From contig NZ_QJUI01000020.1 of assembly GCF_004327285.1 (NCBI RefSeq), forward strand, positions 23,376 through 87,375: a DNA stretch of 64,000 nucleotides. Direction: 5' to 3'. The notes beneath the pieces were generated by a model that saw only the letters and a list, made by a program, of their open reading frames with translations, made no database searches and had not been told where the DNA came from. Below are positions 1 through 8,525 of this stretch, piece after piece. Position numbers and translations under genes: made by a program. Source of the stretch: Phytopseudomonas daroniae. Lineage in GTDB: Bacteria; Pseudomonadota; Gammaproteobacteria; Pseudomonadales; Pseudomonadaceae. Each line of letters opens with the position of its first letter. The stretch's first letter is position 1.

Positions 1-1
1 C

Positions 2-661
2 ACGGGCTGGGCCGCCTCGCTTACCATGGGCGCGGGGCAGTTCTGCACCAATCCTGGTATCGCCGTGGTCATGCGTGGCTCCGAGGGCGAGGCCTTTGCC
101 GAAGGCGCCCGTGCCGCGCTGCGTCAGACCCCGCCGCAGGTGATGCTTACCGACGGTATTGCGGCTGCATACCGCGTCGGCCGCGACCGCATTGCCGCCG
201 AAACGGGAGTGCGGTCGCTGCTAACCTCTCCCTGCGATCTGCGTGACGCCACGCCGAATCTCTTCTGCATTGCCGCCAAGGACTGGCTCGGCAATCACCT
301 GCTTGCCGAAGAGGTCTTCGGCCCGCTCGGCCTGATCATTACGGTGGAAAGCCCTGCAGAGATGCGCGACGTCGCCAAATCCCTCGCTGGCCAATTGACT
401 GCCACGATTCACATGGAGGAGGCCGATACCGAGGCCGCGCACGGGCTGCTCCCGATCCTCGAGCGCAAGGCCGGCCGCATACTTGTCAATGGCTTCCCCA
501 CTGGTGTGGAAGTCTGCGATGCAATGGTTCATGGTGGCCCTTATCCCGCTTCCACCAACTTCGGCGCCACTTCGGTCGGCACGCTCTCCATTCGCCGCTG
601 GTTGCGTCCCGTCTGTTACCAGAACCTCCCCAAAGGCGTATTGCCAAAGGATCTGCAGTGA
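2..661 (+). CDS. alpha-ketoglutaric semialdehyde dehydrogenase, C-terminal part (5' end outside window)
   Basis: The reading frame is open from the first bases of the window, so this is the C-terminal ~219 residues of a longer aldehyde dehydrogenase; the ATG at 26 is internal. The motif GAGQFCTNPG carries the catalytic cysteine loop of the ALDH superfamily in the form typical of 2,5-dioxovalerate (alpha-ketoglutaric semialdehyde) dehydrogenases. The tail RRWLRPVCYQNLP also matches that subfamily. These enzymes oxidise 2,5-dioxopentanoate to 2-oxoglutarate with NAD(P)+ at the end of pentose, glucarate/galactarate or hydroxyproline catabolism. The substrate pathway here cannot be told because the upstream genes are not visible. 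The porin and LysR regulator that follow would fit a sugar-acid uptake and catabolism locus, which is inference. Confidence 0.85.
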   Translation, partial: TGWAASLTMGAGQFCTNPGIAVVMRGSEGEAFAEGARAALRQTPPQVMLTDGIAAAYRVGRDRIAAETGVRSLLTSPCDLRDATPNLFCIAAKDWLGNHLLAEEVFGPLGLIITVESPAEMRDVAKSLAGQLTATIHMEEADTEAAHGLLPILERKAGRILVNGFPTGVEVCDAMVHGGPYPASTNFGATSVGTLSIRRWLRPVCYQNLPKGVLPKDLQ

Positions 662-1501
662 CATCGGTAAAGAAAACCATACCCGCCTCCTGACACCCTT
701 CGGTGCCATCTCGCGTGCTCTTTGGCAGCCAGTTCGACCTGTTCTTTTGGGGCGATGGCCTGCCTTGGCCGGCATCCGGATGCAGCGCATCGCCTGGGCT
801 TGGCCAGTCTGGGGGCGGTTCCGCCTTCTGGCCCGGTATCTCGTGGCCGGAGACCTGCTGCGGTCATTGTCATAGGCCCATTCGCCGGGGTTATTGATGA
901 CCGATGGAGCAGGTTAAGGCTGAACCTGTTTGCTCGTAGCCATGGATCACCTCAATCTGATTGACCGCGAGCTGCTCATAACTGCGCAGAGCACACTCGC
1001 GGCAGCCCAGCTCGCCTCGCCATGATCCGGCAGCTTGGGTCGGTGCGAGAGTACGGGCACAGTCGTGGCCTCTAATTCGATGAGCTGGCGCAGTGGCTGA
1101 TCCTGCTCGTGATGTTGTGTGGCGGCTCCATCGGGCAGGGATGTCCGCGAGCATCGGTACCAGGCATGGGCATCGTCGCTCGAAACGGTTTGGGCTTGAC
1201 GCGGCGCGCCCATAGCACCCGGCTAGCCGCCTATTCTGCGAGATACCAAGGCTATGCGCGGTCTTGGTTACAGCCTGCATGGCATCAATTATTTGCCGCA
1301 CCGCCGCTGTGCGATATCCGCTTCGATACCGTAGCCGCAGGGCTTAAATTCTTGATGGGATCCGCTCCCCGTCACGCTGAGTGCCTTAACCATGCAGTCA
1401 AGCGTAGAGCGGGGTTTCTCAATTGATTCTGCATAAGCATCTCCGCAATCTCTCGTTGCGTTTACTCAACAAATCTAATAACAAAAAAGAGAGTTTCAGA
1501 G
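662..1501. other. 840-bp gap with no supported gene
   Basis: Only overlapping, low-quality open frames occur here on both strands (for example 891-1301 minus and 1109-1426 plus). None gives a recognisable domain, a good ribosome binding site or consistent codon use. The length and the many interrupted frames suggest decayed sequence. I cannot assign an origin. The last ~60 bases are AT-rich and end in a purine-rich stretch (AGAGAG) suited to be the leader of the porin gene. Confidence 0.4.
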
Positions 1502-2746
1502 ATGACGAAATACAGGACTGCCCTATTCGCCTGCTCTGCGTTTTTGAGTATTTCTCCGGCATGGGCTCAGCAAGACACCGAACAGACCAAGCAATTGCAG
1601 GAGCTTACTGCGCGACTGGAGGAGCTGAACAAGCGGCTCGATCAGATGGGGGAGCAACTGAAGGCCGAGAAGTCGGCCGGCGCTGCCAGCGACGAGCATC
1701 GCAGAGCACTGGCGGCCAATCAGGACAAGCTGAAGGCCCTTGGACGCGATATAACCCTGTACGGCCAGATTGATCTTGGGGTCGAGCACGTCAGCAACGT
1801 AAGCGGCAGTGGCAATGTTTCGCGCTTGAGTTCGGGGATGGGGACTTCCTACGTGGGGGTTCGCGGCAAGGAGGATCTAGGCGGGAATCTTCGAGCCGTA
1901 TGGAACCTGGAAGCCGGCTTTTCGCCAGACACTGGCACCTCGCTCCAGGGCGGACGCCTTTTTGGACGGCAGTCATACGTCGGCCTCGAAGGGGACTACG
2001 GCACTTTGACGTTCGGTCGCCAATACAACGTGCGGTTTTTGGCATGGCAGGAACTCAATCCGTTCGGCGCCGGTTCGCACGGCCTCACCACGCTGGACGA
2101 AGGCTATACAGGCTCTGCTCGCGCTGATAACTCCATTCGCTACCTCCTTCCCATCGGTAATTTCAACCTCGGTGTGAATTACAGCTTTGGCCGTGACGCC
2201 GTAAGTAATTGCGCGGGCGAGGTTGACGACGTCAACCAATGTCGAGAATGGGCGGGCATGATCAAGTACGACGCAAAGAGCTGGGGCTTGTCCAGCGCCT
2301 ATGAGCGAATTTATGGCGGTACTGCAGCGACACCTGGCGGTCTCACTTCGCCGGATCGTACGGACAGCCGTTTCCTCTTGGGCGGCTACTTCATGGTACG
2401 TGATGCCAAGATAGCCGCGGGTTGGGTCAAGCGCGACAACGAAGGTATCGCTACACCGCAGAGCAACCTGGTGTGGCTGGCCGCCAAGGTACCGGTGGCC
2501 AAGAACTTTTCCATCGATGGCATGCTGGGGCAACTCAAATACAAAGGTTCGTCCGACAAGGGACAGGCGATCGTATTGCGCGGCGTCTACTCGCTGTCCA
2601 AGCAAACGGATCTGTATGTGTCGGCAGAACACATGAGTAACGGCGGCGACCTCTCTCTCGCAGCGACCAACTCTTCACCCAAGGTCGCCCCTCCAAATGG
2701 TGACTCGCAGATATCCATCATCTCGGGTATCAAATATCGGTTCTGA
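1502..2746 (+). CDS. outer-membrane porin (Gram-negative general porin type)
   Basis: 414 residues. A signal peptide is clear at residues 1-22 (MTKY, hydrophobic core, cut after AWA). Residues ~25-65 are a short coiled coil rich in Leu, Glu and Lys (LEELNKRLDQ). After it comes the porin start YGQIDLGVEHVSN, alternating beta-strand sequence with loops, and a terminal phenylalanine (GIKYRF), the BAM recognition signal of outer-membrane beta-barrels. Gly-Arg motifs such as GRQSYVGLEG and FGRQYN fit the beta-proteobacterial/Pseudomonas Porin_4 family. The N-terminal coiled coil before the barrel resembles porins that trimerise through, or are tethered by, such a segment. It lies downstream of a sugar-acid type dehydrogenase and may import its substrate, which is inference. 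An AGAGAG element 12 bases upstream supports the start. Confidence 0.85.
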   Translation: MTKYRTALFACSAFLSISPAWAQQDTEQTKQLQELTARLEELNKRLDQMGEQLKAEKSAGAASDEHRRALAANQDKLKALGRDITLYGQIDLGVEHVSNVSGSGNVSRLSSGMGTSYVGVRGKEDLGGNLRAVWNLEAGFSPDTGTSLQGGRLFGRQSYVGLEGDYGTLTFGRQYNVRFLAWQELNPFGAGSHGLTTLDEGYTGSARADNSIRYLLPIGNFNLGVNYSFGRDAVSNCAGEVDDVNQCREWAGMIKYDAKSWGLSSAYERIYGGTAATPGGLTSPDRTDSRFLLGGYFMVRDAKIAAGWVKRDNEGIATPQSNLVWLAAKVPVAKNFSIDGMLGQLKYKGSSDKGQAIVLRGVYSLSKQTDLYVSAEHMSNGGDLSLAATNSSPKVAPPNGDSQISIISGIKYRF

Positions 2747-3161
2747 GAAGCGATGCGAGATCCGCACCACCCGGCATTCCCGGCATGATCCGGGAGTGCC
2801 GATTGAGGAGCGCGTTACACGCAACACTGAGTCGCAGGTACATGGCGTGAACGATGAGGAGGCGTGCCGCGGTAGGTGCCTGCACCCGCCGCAGTAAAGC
2901 CCATGATGCACAGCAGGCCGAACAGGATGGTTCTTGCAGCCGATTCGCAGTCGCCCTAACGTGCCGGAAAGCCACCCAGAATGGTGATCAGGAGTCGCAC
3001 TTCGTTGATGCCATCCTGATGACCACTCCATTCGTAACCTTCAATGCTGATGTGCTCGTCCGGCGCACCCCACATCCACGCATTGATCGTTCTGCATGAT
3101 TCGCACGTGACCTTTACCTCCCGATCAGGCGGGGTGTGCTATGTGCACATCGCCTGACCGC
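2747..3161. other. gap with a decayed coding fragment on the minus strand
   Basis: No intact gene. On the minus strand a protein-like frame runs from about 3124 to a stop near 2955. It contains a CxxC pair (VTCESCRTINAWMWG) and the acidic stretch GAPDEHISIEGYEWSGHQ. It has no start codon before the middle of the frame, and an in-frame stop lies just upstream, so I read it as a gene fragment of unknown family rather than a functional gene. The rest of the gap holds only shadow frames. Confidence 0.3.
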
Positions 3162-4169
3162 TCAGCGCGTATTCGTTGATTGGCGATGGCGCTTCGCTTT
3201 ACTCGAGGATGGTGTCTGCTGTGATGTGGCGGCGAGACCCGTCAGCAGATGCTGAGCAGCTTCTTCCAGGCACGAAACCATGAGTTGCGCACTGGGGCTC
3301 AGGCCACGGTTGCGATTCCACAGCACGCCGGTTGGGCGGAGCAGTCTAGGCAGGTTCAACGGAAGCTTATGAAAAGGCTGGACAGGGTCATTGGCAATCG
3401 ATCCAGCCATTACCGCGATGAACTCGGAGACTTGCAGGTGTGCACGGACGACGTGAATCGAGAGCGTTTCGATATAATTGTTGGTCAGCGGCACGTCATT
3501 CGCCTCGAGCGCCCGCTCCAGTGGATCACGCAATATCGAGCCGGGCGGCGGTAAGATCCAGGGGTAGGGGCACAGATCCGACCAATTCAGGGTCTTCCTG
3601 CGGGCCAGTGGATGGTGACGGCCCGTCATAAGCACCACCGGCTCCTCGAGAAGTTCCTTTTCCTCGAAGCTGCTGAGCGTATCCGGAGGCGGCAGGCGGC
3701 CCACGACCAAGTCGAGGCGACCTTGCCAGAGTTCAGGCAACAGCGACTCTGTCGTACCTTCGATCACCGTCACATTGGTACCCGATGACTGCTGCTTCAG
3801 GAAGTTCAGCGCCTGCGGCAGCAGCACCGAGGCGGAAGCCGGCAACATGCCGATGCGAACCTTGCCCTCGGCCCCCGACCTCAGGGACTTCAGCTCATCG
3901 CGGGCCTGGTGCAGGATTGTCAGCATTGCCCGCGCGTGGCGAAGGAGGCAATCGCCATATGGCGTGGGCATCAAGCCTTGCGTGGTGCGTGAAAACAAGG
4001 CGAGCCCAAGCCCCCGCTCGAGTTCGGCCAATGATTTCGACACGGCAGGTACGGTCACATGAGTGACCTCGGCCACTTGGGTCAGATTGCGGTACGTGTC
4101 GATCGCCACGAGCAGGCGCAAGTGCCGCGCCTTCAGATTGATCTGCAGATACCAGTCGAGATGATTCAC
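3162..4169 (-). CDS. LysR-family transcriptional regulator (GbpR/PcaQ-like)
   Basis: 335 residues. The N-terminal winged helix-turn-helix covers residues ~12-75 (LRLLVAIDTYRNLTQVAEV, then VSKSLAELERGLGLALF). A LysR substrate-binding domain follows from ~100 to 305. The wording RTTQGLMPTPYGDCLLRHAR and GKVRIGMLPASA is close to the GbpR/PcaQ subgroup, which controls sugar or aromatic-acid catabolic genes. The protein is slightly longer than usual because of a basic, glutamine-rich C-terminal tail. It is convergent with the porin across a 415-bp gap. Its effector is unknown; control of the porin/dehydrogenase genes is possible but not shown. Confidence 0.85.
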   Translation of the reverse strand: MNHLDWYLQINLKARHLRLLVAIDTYRNLTQVAEVTHVTVPAVSKSLAELERGLGLALFSRTTQGLMPTPYGDCLLRHARAMLTILHQARDELKSLRSGAEGKVRIGMLPASASVLLPQALNFLKQQSSGTNVTVIEGTTESLLPELWQGRLDLVVGRLPPPDTLSSFEEKELLEEPVVLMTGRHHPLARRKTLNWSDLCPYPWILPPPGSILRDPLERALEANDVPLTNNYIETLSIHVVRAHLQVSEFIAVMAGSIANDPVQPFHKLPLNLPRLLRPTGVLWNRNRGLSPSAQLMVSCLEEAAQHLLTGLAATSQQTPSSSKAKRHRQSTNTR

Positions 4170-4233
4170 ATTGTGTACCTCAGCCGCTTGAGCTTTCTTC
4201 GAGTCGGCGTATGGATTTGCCCGGTTTGGTCAA

Positions 4234-4701
4234 TCATGCGGCGAGCCGCTGCTGTTGGTGTTCTTGATCCTTGCGCGGCTTGGGTAAAAGGCGAGGCCAG
4301 CCATCGTTCTGGATTTTCTGGGCGAACCCAGGCACTGACGAGTATCGGATGTCCGAAAGGTGTCCCAGGAAAAGATCGAAGCCCAGGTTCGAGTGCTCTT
4401 GGGCTCGCTCGAAACCGTTTATTTTTCTCGCAAGAAGATGTGCCCGGCGAAGTCTCCGGTGCTGGACTAATACGCTCAGGCAAGCGGGACGTATAGGGAG
4501 GTCGAACGTGGTGGGCGATTTGACGGAACAATCAACAAAGACAGGAGAGATGTCGGCGACGTGCTGAGTATCAGGATCGTCAGAGGCAGGGGAGAGTGCC
4601 CTGGTGGTATCGGGCTGGCCATAGGCAATTACTCGTCGCGCGCGCTTGAATATGGGCTGGCGAGCAATGAAGGCATCCTGTTGATTGTTGTCCACGACCA
4701 T
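4234..4701 (-). pseudogene. remnant of an EAL-HDOD signalling protein gene
   Basis: The minus-strand frame begins with FIARQPIFKRARRVIAYG, the hallmark opening of EAL-HDOD (YuxH-like) proteins. About 90 residues later it reads LLARKINGFERAQEHSNLGF followed by DLFLGHL, which corresponds to the end of an EAL domain (normally LLAEKVET... LGFDLFQGY). The middle of the EAL domain and the whole HDOD domain are missing, and the key EKVE motif is changed. The sequence is therefore an internally deleted and point-mutated fossil. The family assignment rests on these two ends only. Confidence 0.5.
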
Positions 4702-4910
4702 TTCCCTCTTTAACGGACGTGCCCGGTCTGACCATGAAACACGTCATAGGCATGGAAGAGTGTCGAGCGGGTGGATGCATAAGGGGCGATGCTTGGCCGG
4801 CTTCGCGTGCCAATAACTTATAAGACGCGCTAAAAATTTTGCCCGTCTATCGGTGCAGTATCCATTGAGAAAAATGGCGTTGCATTTGAGTGAATGGTTA
4901 AGGGAGGTCT

Positions 4911-5033
4911 ATGCAACGCGATGATGAGCGGGCCGCACACGCAGGCATTGGCATTGATCTGAATCCGCCCCGTCCTGCCGATTGGAATTTGACCGAAGAC
5001 GGATTGCTGCCCCCTGTATCTGATGGCTTGTAG
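4911..5033 (+). CDS. small hypothetical protein, 40 aa
   Basis: A 40-residue frame starts at an ATG preceded by a strong Shine-Dalgarno sequence (AAGGGAGG, five bases upstream). It encodes an acidic, Pro-rich peptide (GIDLNPPRPADWNLTEDG) ending at TAG. I know no family for it. The good ribosome binding site argues for translation. The neighbourhood of gene fragments argues that it may be the start of a truncated gene. Confidence 0.3.
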   Translation: MQRDDERAAHAGIGIDLNPPRPADWNLTEDGLLPPVSDGL

Positions 5034-5054
5034 TGAGGGAAGGTCAAATTGCAG

Positions 5055-5180
5055 CTAGGGTCTGTTGCCTTTCACAGACATTCGCTTTCTTGGAATCACA
5101 GCCGTGGCACCTTGTTCCTCAATCTGCTCCCGTATCGCCTCGCTGTCATGGCCCTTGTCCGCGATGATGGTTTGTGCCAT
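5055..5180 (-). pseudogene. IS5-type transposase fragment
   Basis: The minus strand encodes about 40 residues beginning MAQTIIADKGHDSEAIREQI and continuing AVIPRKRMS. This is the conserved region around the second catalytic Asp of IS5-family DDE transposases (normally ADKGYDSDA...VIPRK). It stops at TAG and is bounded by unrelated sequence, so only a sliver of the element remains. A second short coding-like piece on the plus strand (5228-5320, ending QFIHLAFLALLLKRR) may be another mobile-element relic, but I do not recognise it. Confidence 0.6.
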
Positions 5181-5334
5181 GAGGAGCGGGCGTTAAAAAA
5201 TCAGGCTGGTGCGGCCCGCGCGAGACTGAGGCGCAACGCCAGCAGTACGCTCTTGAGCGTGGACGCAGTTTGCAATTCATTCATCTGGCCTTCCTGGCTC
5301 TCCTGCTAAAAAGACGTTGAACAGGTTCTAAGCG

Positions 5335-5649
5335 CTATCGGGGCCCTACGCCCAGCGGGCGCATAAAGCTGCGCTCGTAACTGATGATGCAGCGATTCTG
5401 CTGGGCATAGGCGAAGGCTTCCAGGCATTCGGCATCCTGCATGGAACGCTCGCGGTACTCCTCGTAGGCGGCCAGGCTGGGGAAGCTGAACAACGCCAGG
5501 GCCACGTTGTTGCTGCCTTCCGAGGGCAGGAAGTAGCCATGGTGCTGGCCGCCGAATTTCTCCACCAGCGGTATCCACAGCTTGGCGTAATGCTCGAATT
5601 CGGCGAGTTGATAGGGGTCGATGATATAGCGCAGGTAGCAGGTGATCAT
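5335..5649 (-). CDS. NIPSNAP-family protein
   Basis: 104 residues with the dimeric alpha-beta barrel pattern of NIPSNAP proteins. It opens MITCYLRYIIDPYQLAEFEH, then KLWIPLVEKFGGQHHGYFLP, then FSFPSLAAYEEYR. A textbook ribosome binding site (AAGGAGATAACC before ATG) fixes the start. The biochemical role of bacterial NIPSNAP proteins is unsettled. It lies about 500 bp from another ferredoxin-like small protein on the same strand; the two may be functionally linked, but they are separated by repeats and not obviously in one operon. Confidence 0.8.
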   Translation of the reverse strand: MITCYLRYIIDPYQLAEFEHYAKLWIPLVEKFGGQHHGYFLPSEGSNNVALALFSFPSLAAYEEYRERSMQDAECLEAFAYAQQNRCIISYERSFMRPLGVGPR

Positions 5650-5855
5650 GGTTATCTCCTTGACTGGTTGCCCGGCATGGCCCAGGCCCTAATATGACTT
5701 TGATGGGGTGACGGATGTAAGGAGCGCCGGCCTTGTGCAAATGACCCTGGTGCCACATCACAGATCAAATGTCGTATCCGAGCGAACGGGCTGAGTGGTT
5801 GCTCAAAGGCGGAAGCGGCCGTTCGGTGACCCGCGTTGAACCATGGATCACGGCC

Positions 5856-5905
5856 TTCGGCCCCGGATTACGCCTGCGGCTAATCCAGGCTACGTTCTAC
5901 GGTCT
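5856..5905. repeat. dispersed palindromic repeat (GGATTACGCC type)
   Basis: Contains GGATTACGCCTGCGGCTAAT, an inverted repeat around GCCTGCGGC, followed by a CTACG motif. A closely similar unit (GGATTACGCCTTCGGCTAAT) occurs at about 37697-37733. These look like short dispersed extragenic palindromes. Confidence 0.55.
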
Positions 5906-5926
5906 TAAAGGCGCAAACGGCCATTC

Positions 5927-6015
5927 GTAGGGTGGACGACGCTTGCCTACGCGGCCCGATCCGTCCACCGCTCTGCAATCGCAATGGTGGATGAAAAAAG
6001 CGTCATCCACCCTAC
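5927..6015 (+). repeat. GTAGGGTGGA dispersed palindromic element, copy 1
   Basis: An 89-bp element with inverted ends GTAGGGTGGACGACGC and GCGTCATCCACCCTAC, plus an inner inverted pair built from CCGTCCACC and GGTGGATG. Near-identical copies in either orientation occur at 9115-9204, 29293-29369, 33553-33633 and 36846-36961. It lies in a roughly 500-bp non-coding stretch between two small genes. The bases between 6040 and 6145 also match sequence flanking the 29.3-kb copy. Confidence 0.8.
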
Positions 6016-6150
6016 GTCCGCTTGCGCCACATGGTTGCCATACCCCGTCTCGGGCACATCTACCACCCTGGCCGACACATGACCGTTGTCGCGACACTGG
6101 TGAGCGGCGGCAATGGTAATTGCCCATTCCAGGGTGGACATGAAAGCCCC

Positions 6151-6438
6151 CTAGGCGAATGGTTCGAGCAGCAGGAAGGTACCGGGCTGGCGCTGGTAGC
6201 TGTCGATCCTGGGTACCAGTGTCTGGAAATGCTCGGTCTTGCAGTGAGTATCCAGCGCGGCTCTGTCCGGCCATTTTTCGATGAAAACGAAATGACCAGG
6301 ATCCTTCTCGTCGATGTGCAGATCGTAAGACAGGCACAGCGGCTCTTCGCGGGTTCGGCGTACCAATTCGGCGTAGAGCGGCAGTACCTGCTCGATGAAT
6401 TCTTCCTTGATGAAGTCCTGGGCAATGACCGTGAGCAT
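6151..6438 (-). CDS. antibiotic biosynthesis monooxygenase-like (putative quinol monooxygenase) protein
   Basis: 95 residues forming one ABM (ferredoxin-like) domain. The signature is LTVIAQDFIKEEFIEQVLPL, then EPLCLSYDLHIDEKDPGHFV, then FIEKWPDRAALDTHCKTEHF. Proteins of this kind (YgiN family) act as homodimers on quinols or related aromatics, or protect against electrophiles. An AGGAGA element before the ATG supports the start. The next gene upstream is the conserved 119-aa membrane-anchored protein on the same strand. Confidence 0.8.
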   Translation of the reverse strand: MLTVIAQDFIKEEFIEQVLPLYAELVRRTREEPLCLSYDLHIDEKDPGHFVFIEKWPDRAALDTHCKTEHFQTLVPRIDSYQRQPGTFLLLEPFA

Positions 6439-6506
6439 CGGGTTGCGGTTCTCCTGAGTGGTGGCGTTCCTGCGTGAACAGGATATGGGCGTGCGTGAAA
6501 AGAGGT

Positions 6507-6866
6507 TCAGGCCGTTTCATCGCGTGCCCAGAAGGTTTCGAGCACACTGCCGAAACGGCTGGTATCAAGTGGATCGAGGCGCTCTGCGCAGATCACCATG
6601 CCGCTCTGGGTGATGATCCGCAGGCGCAGCTGCTGGTCTCTCCATTCATAGACCAGCCTGCCCCAGTCCCAATCGTCGCAAGGTGGCACACGGCCTATGT
6701 GCTCGAATACCTGTTCAATGGGCTGTCCGGCGTAACGCTCCGGCTGGGCGAAAAAGGCCAGCAACCTTTCGGCGTTGGCTACCGAGGGCACTGGCGGCCT
6801 TCTGTTGCGGGTATGGCGTATCCACAGGGCCAGCACGACCAGCAGGGCAAGCAGCGCGATTACCAT
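6507..6866 (-). CDS. hypothetical membrane-anchored protein
   Basis: About 119 residues if started at the ATG at 6866; a TTG start at 6902 would add 12 residues. Residues 1-17 (MVIALLALLVVLALWIR) form a single transmembrane helix. It is followed by a basic stretch and a soluble domain with the acidic/aromatic pattern CDDWDWGRLVYEWRDQQLRL. I do not recognise the family. The topology suggests a small inner-membrane protein with a globular tail. Confidence 0.55.
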   Translation of the reverse strand: MVIALLALLVVLALWIRHTRNRRPPVPSVANAERLLAFFAQPERYAGQPIEQVFEHIGRVPPCDDWDWGRLVYEWRDQQLRLRIITQSGMVICAERLDPLDTSRFGSVLETFWARDETA

Positions 6867-6979
6867 GCGTGGGTGATGCCGCTCGGCAGATGGGTAGCGC
6901 AAAGGCGGGTATGAGGCCTGTGCCCGGTATTGATCGAAGGATGGATCTTCATCGGTGGATATCCTTGTGCGTTCCCATT

Positions 6980-7855
6980 TCAGCTATTCAAAAGCCGTTC
7001 GAGCAACCACGCCGCCGCCGGGCCCAGCGGCCGCTCACGTGACCAGACCACATCCACTGAAACCTGCCTGGGCCAACCGTTGACTGCCAGTTCCTGCAGG
7101 CGCTCACCGCCATGGCCGATGACCAGTTGTCGTGGCAGTGCGGCCCAGCCAAAGCCCAGTGTGGCCATTTCCAGTAGCAGCAGATAGTCCGGTGCTGACC
7201 AGCAGCGTCCGCCGCTGCCTGGCAGATCGTCCAGTGCACCTTCCTGATCCGCCACGCTACTCAGGCGTAATACGCGCCAATGGGCCAGATCCTCCGGGTT
7301 GATCCGAGACGATCGGGTGAGCGGATGCCCCTTGGCAACGAAGAGACCGAAGTCCGCACAATCCGCCAGGCTCGCGTGTGCCAGTTCCGGTGGGTAGCTG
7401 GCCTGCGCGGCGAGCAGGCCCAGATTGGCGCGGCCCTGGCCGACAAGGTCGAGCACGTCAGCGTGTTCGGCGAAGAAGCATTCGAACTCCAGATCCGGGT
7501 ATCGCTGGTCGAGTTCGGCCAAGCGAGCCTGATATTGGCTGGCCTGGTAGGCGTCCGACAGCACCAGCGTCAGCTTGGGCTCCAGGCCCGCAGCCAATTG
7601 GCCGGCCTGGCGCAACAGGCGATCCGACGCTGCCAGTACATCCTGTACGCGGCTCAGAAGGCTGCAGCCGGCCTCTGTCAGAGTGAGCTGGCGCGCACCG
7701 CGCACGAACAGGCTGACGTTGAGGTCGATTTCCAGTCGCGAAATCGCTTCGCTGATCGTCGACTGGCTTTTACCCAGGCGCCTGGCCGCCGCACTGAACG
7801 AGCCGGTGGCGGCTGCCTGGGCGAACGCATGGAGAGATTCGGGAGATAGGTTCAT
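6980..7855 (-). CDS. LysR-family regulator, divergent from PACE efflux gene
   Basis: 291 residues if started at the ATG at 7855, which gives the normal LysR opening MNLSPESLHAFAQAAATGSF. The open frame extends far upstream to 8521, but that part is a shadow of the efflux gene. The helix-turn-helix spans ~4-62 (ARRLGKSQSTISEAISRLE) and the effector domain ~90-290. The gene is divergent from the PACE transporter, with about 87 bp between the starts. This is the arrangement of AceR/AceI, where the LysR protein activates the efflux gene on binding its substrate. Equivalent control here is inference. Confidence 0.85.
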   Translation of the reverse strand: MNLSPESLHAFAQAAATGSFSAAARRLGKSQSTISEAISRLEIDLNVSLFVRGARQLTLTEAGCSLLSRVQDVLAASDRLLRQAGQLAAGLEPKLTLVLSDAYQASQYQARLAELDQRYPDLEFECFFAEHADVLDLVGQGRANLGLLAAQASYPPELAHASLADCADFGLFVAKGHPLTRSSRINPEDLAHWRVLRLSSVADQEGALDDLPGSGGRCWSAPDYLLLLEMATLGFGWAALPRQLVIGHGGERLQELAVNGWPRQVSVDVVWSRERPLGPAAAWLLERLLNS

Positions 7856-7942
7856 ATCGGTTTTGCCGATGGCTGGCAACTTTGCTCTGGCTGTTTTTCC
7901 GATGAGGATAGTCCCATCGACGTTACCTAGCGAGTCTGGACA

Positions 7943-8407
7943 ATGAGTCAATCCAATCAGCTTGCCCGTCGCTCCTTCAAGGAGCGCGTGCTGCATGCAA
8001 CCCTGTTCGAGGTGATCGCCGTGGCGGTGTGCGCGCCGCTGCTGGCCTGGGCGATGGGTAAATCTCTGGCGCACATGGGCGCCCTGACGCTGATGTTCTC
8101 GGCCATCGCCATGCTCTGGAACATGATCTTCAACGTCATGTTCGACGCTGCCCAGCGGCGCATGGGCTTCGAGCGCGGCCTGTGGGCGCGGATCAGCCAT
8201 GCCTTGCTCTTCGAGGCTGGCCTGATTCTGGTGCTGGTACCGCTGGCGGCCTGGTGGTTGTCCATCAGTCTGGTCGCGGCATTCTTTCTGGATATCGGCC
8301 TGATCCTGTTCTTCCTGCCTTACACCCTGGGCTACAACTGGGCGTACGACAGCCTGCGCGAGCGCTACTTCAATCGCCGCGAGGCCTGCTCTCTGGCTTG
8401 CCGATAG
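7943..8407 (+). CDS. PACE-family multidrug efflux transporter (AceI-like)
   Basis: 154 residues with four hydrophobic helices arranged as two bacterial transmembrane pair repeats. Each repeat carries family signatures: RVLHATLFEVIAVAVCAPLL and MFSAIAMLWNMIFNVMFDAA in the first, RISHALLFEAGLILVLVPLA and YNWAYDSLRERYF in the second. The Glu in the first helix (LFE) corresponds to the conserved proton-coupling glutamate (Glu15 in AceI), and the N-W-x-Y-D motif is also typical. PACE proteins export chlorhexidine, acriflavine and, physiologically, polyamines. A LysR gene sits divergently next to it. Confidence 0.9.
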   Translation: MSQSNQLARRSFKERVLHATLFEVIAVAVCAPLLAWAMGKSLAHMGALTLMFSAIAMLWNMIFNVMFDAAQRRMGFERGLWARISHALLFEAGLILVLVPLAAWWLSISLVAAFFLDIGLILFFLPYTLGYNWAYDSLRERYFNRREACSLACR

Positions 8408-8525
8408 CGACTGGCTTTCGCGACGATCTGCCAGGCTGCAGGTCGTCGGCCGAGTGCCATGTAGCTTGGATTCGTTGCAGGCAACCCCTAAGCTGCGCGG
8501 ATTTCCAATCCCCGAAGGCAAGGGT

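Noticed and set aside
7856..8521. N-terminal extension of the LysR protein upstream of 7855
   Set aside because: The extension is antisense to the PACE gene, and the LysR family start MNLSPESLHAF lies at 7855.
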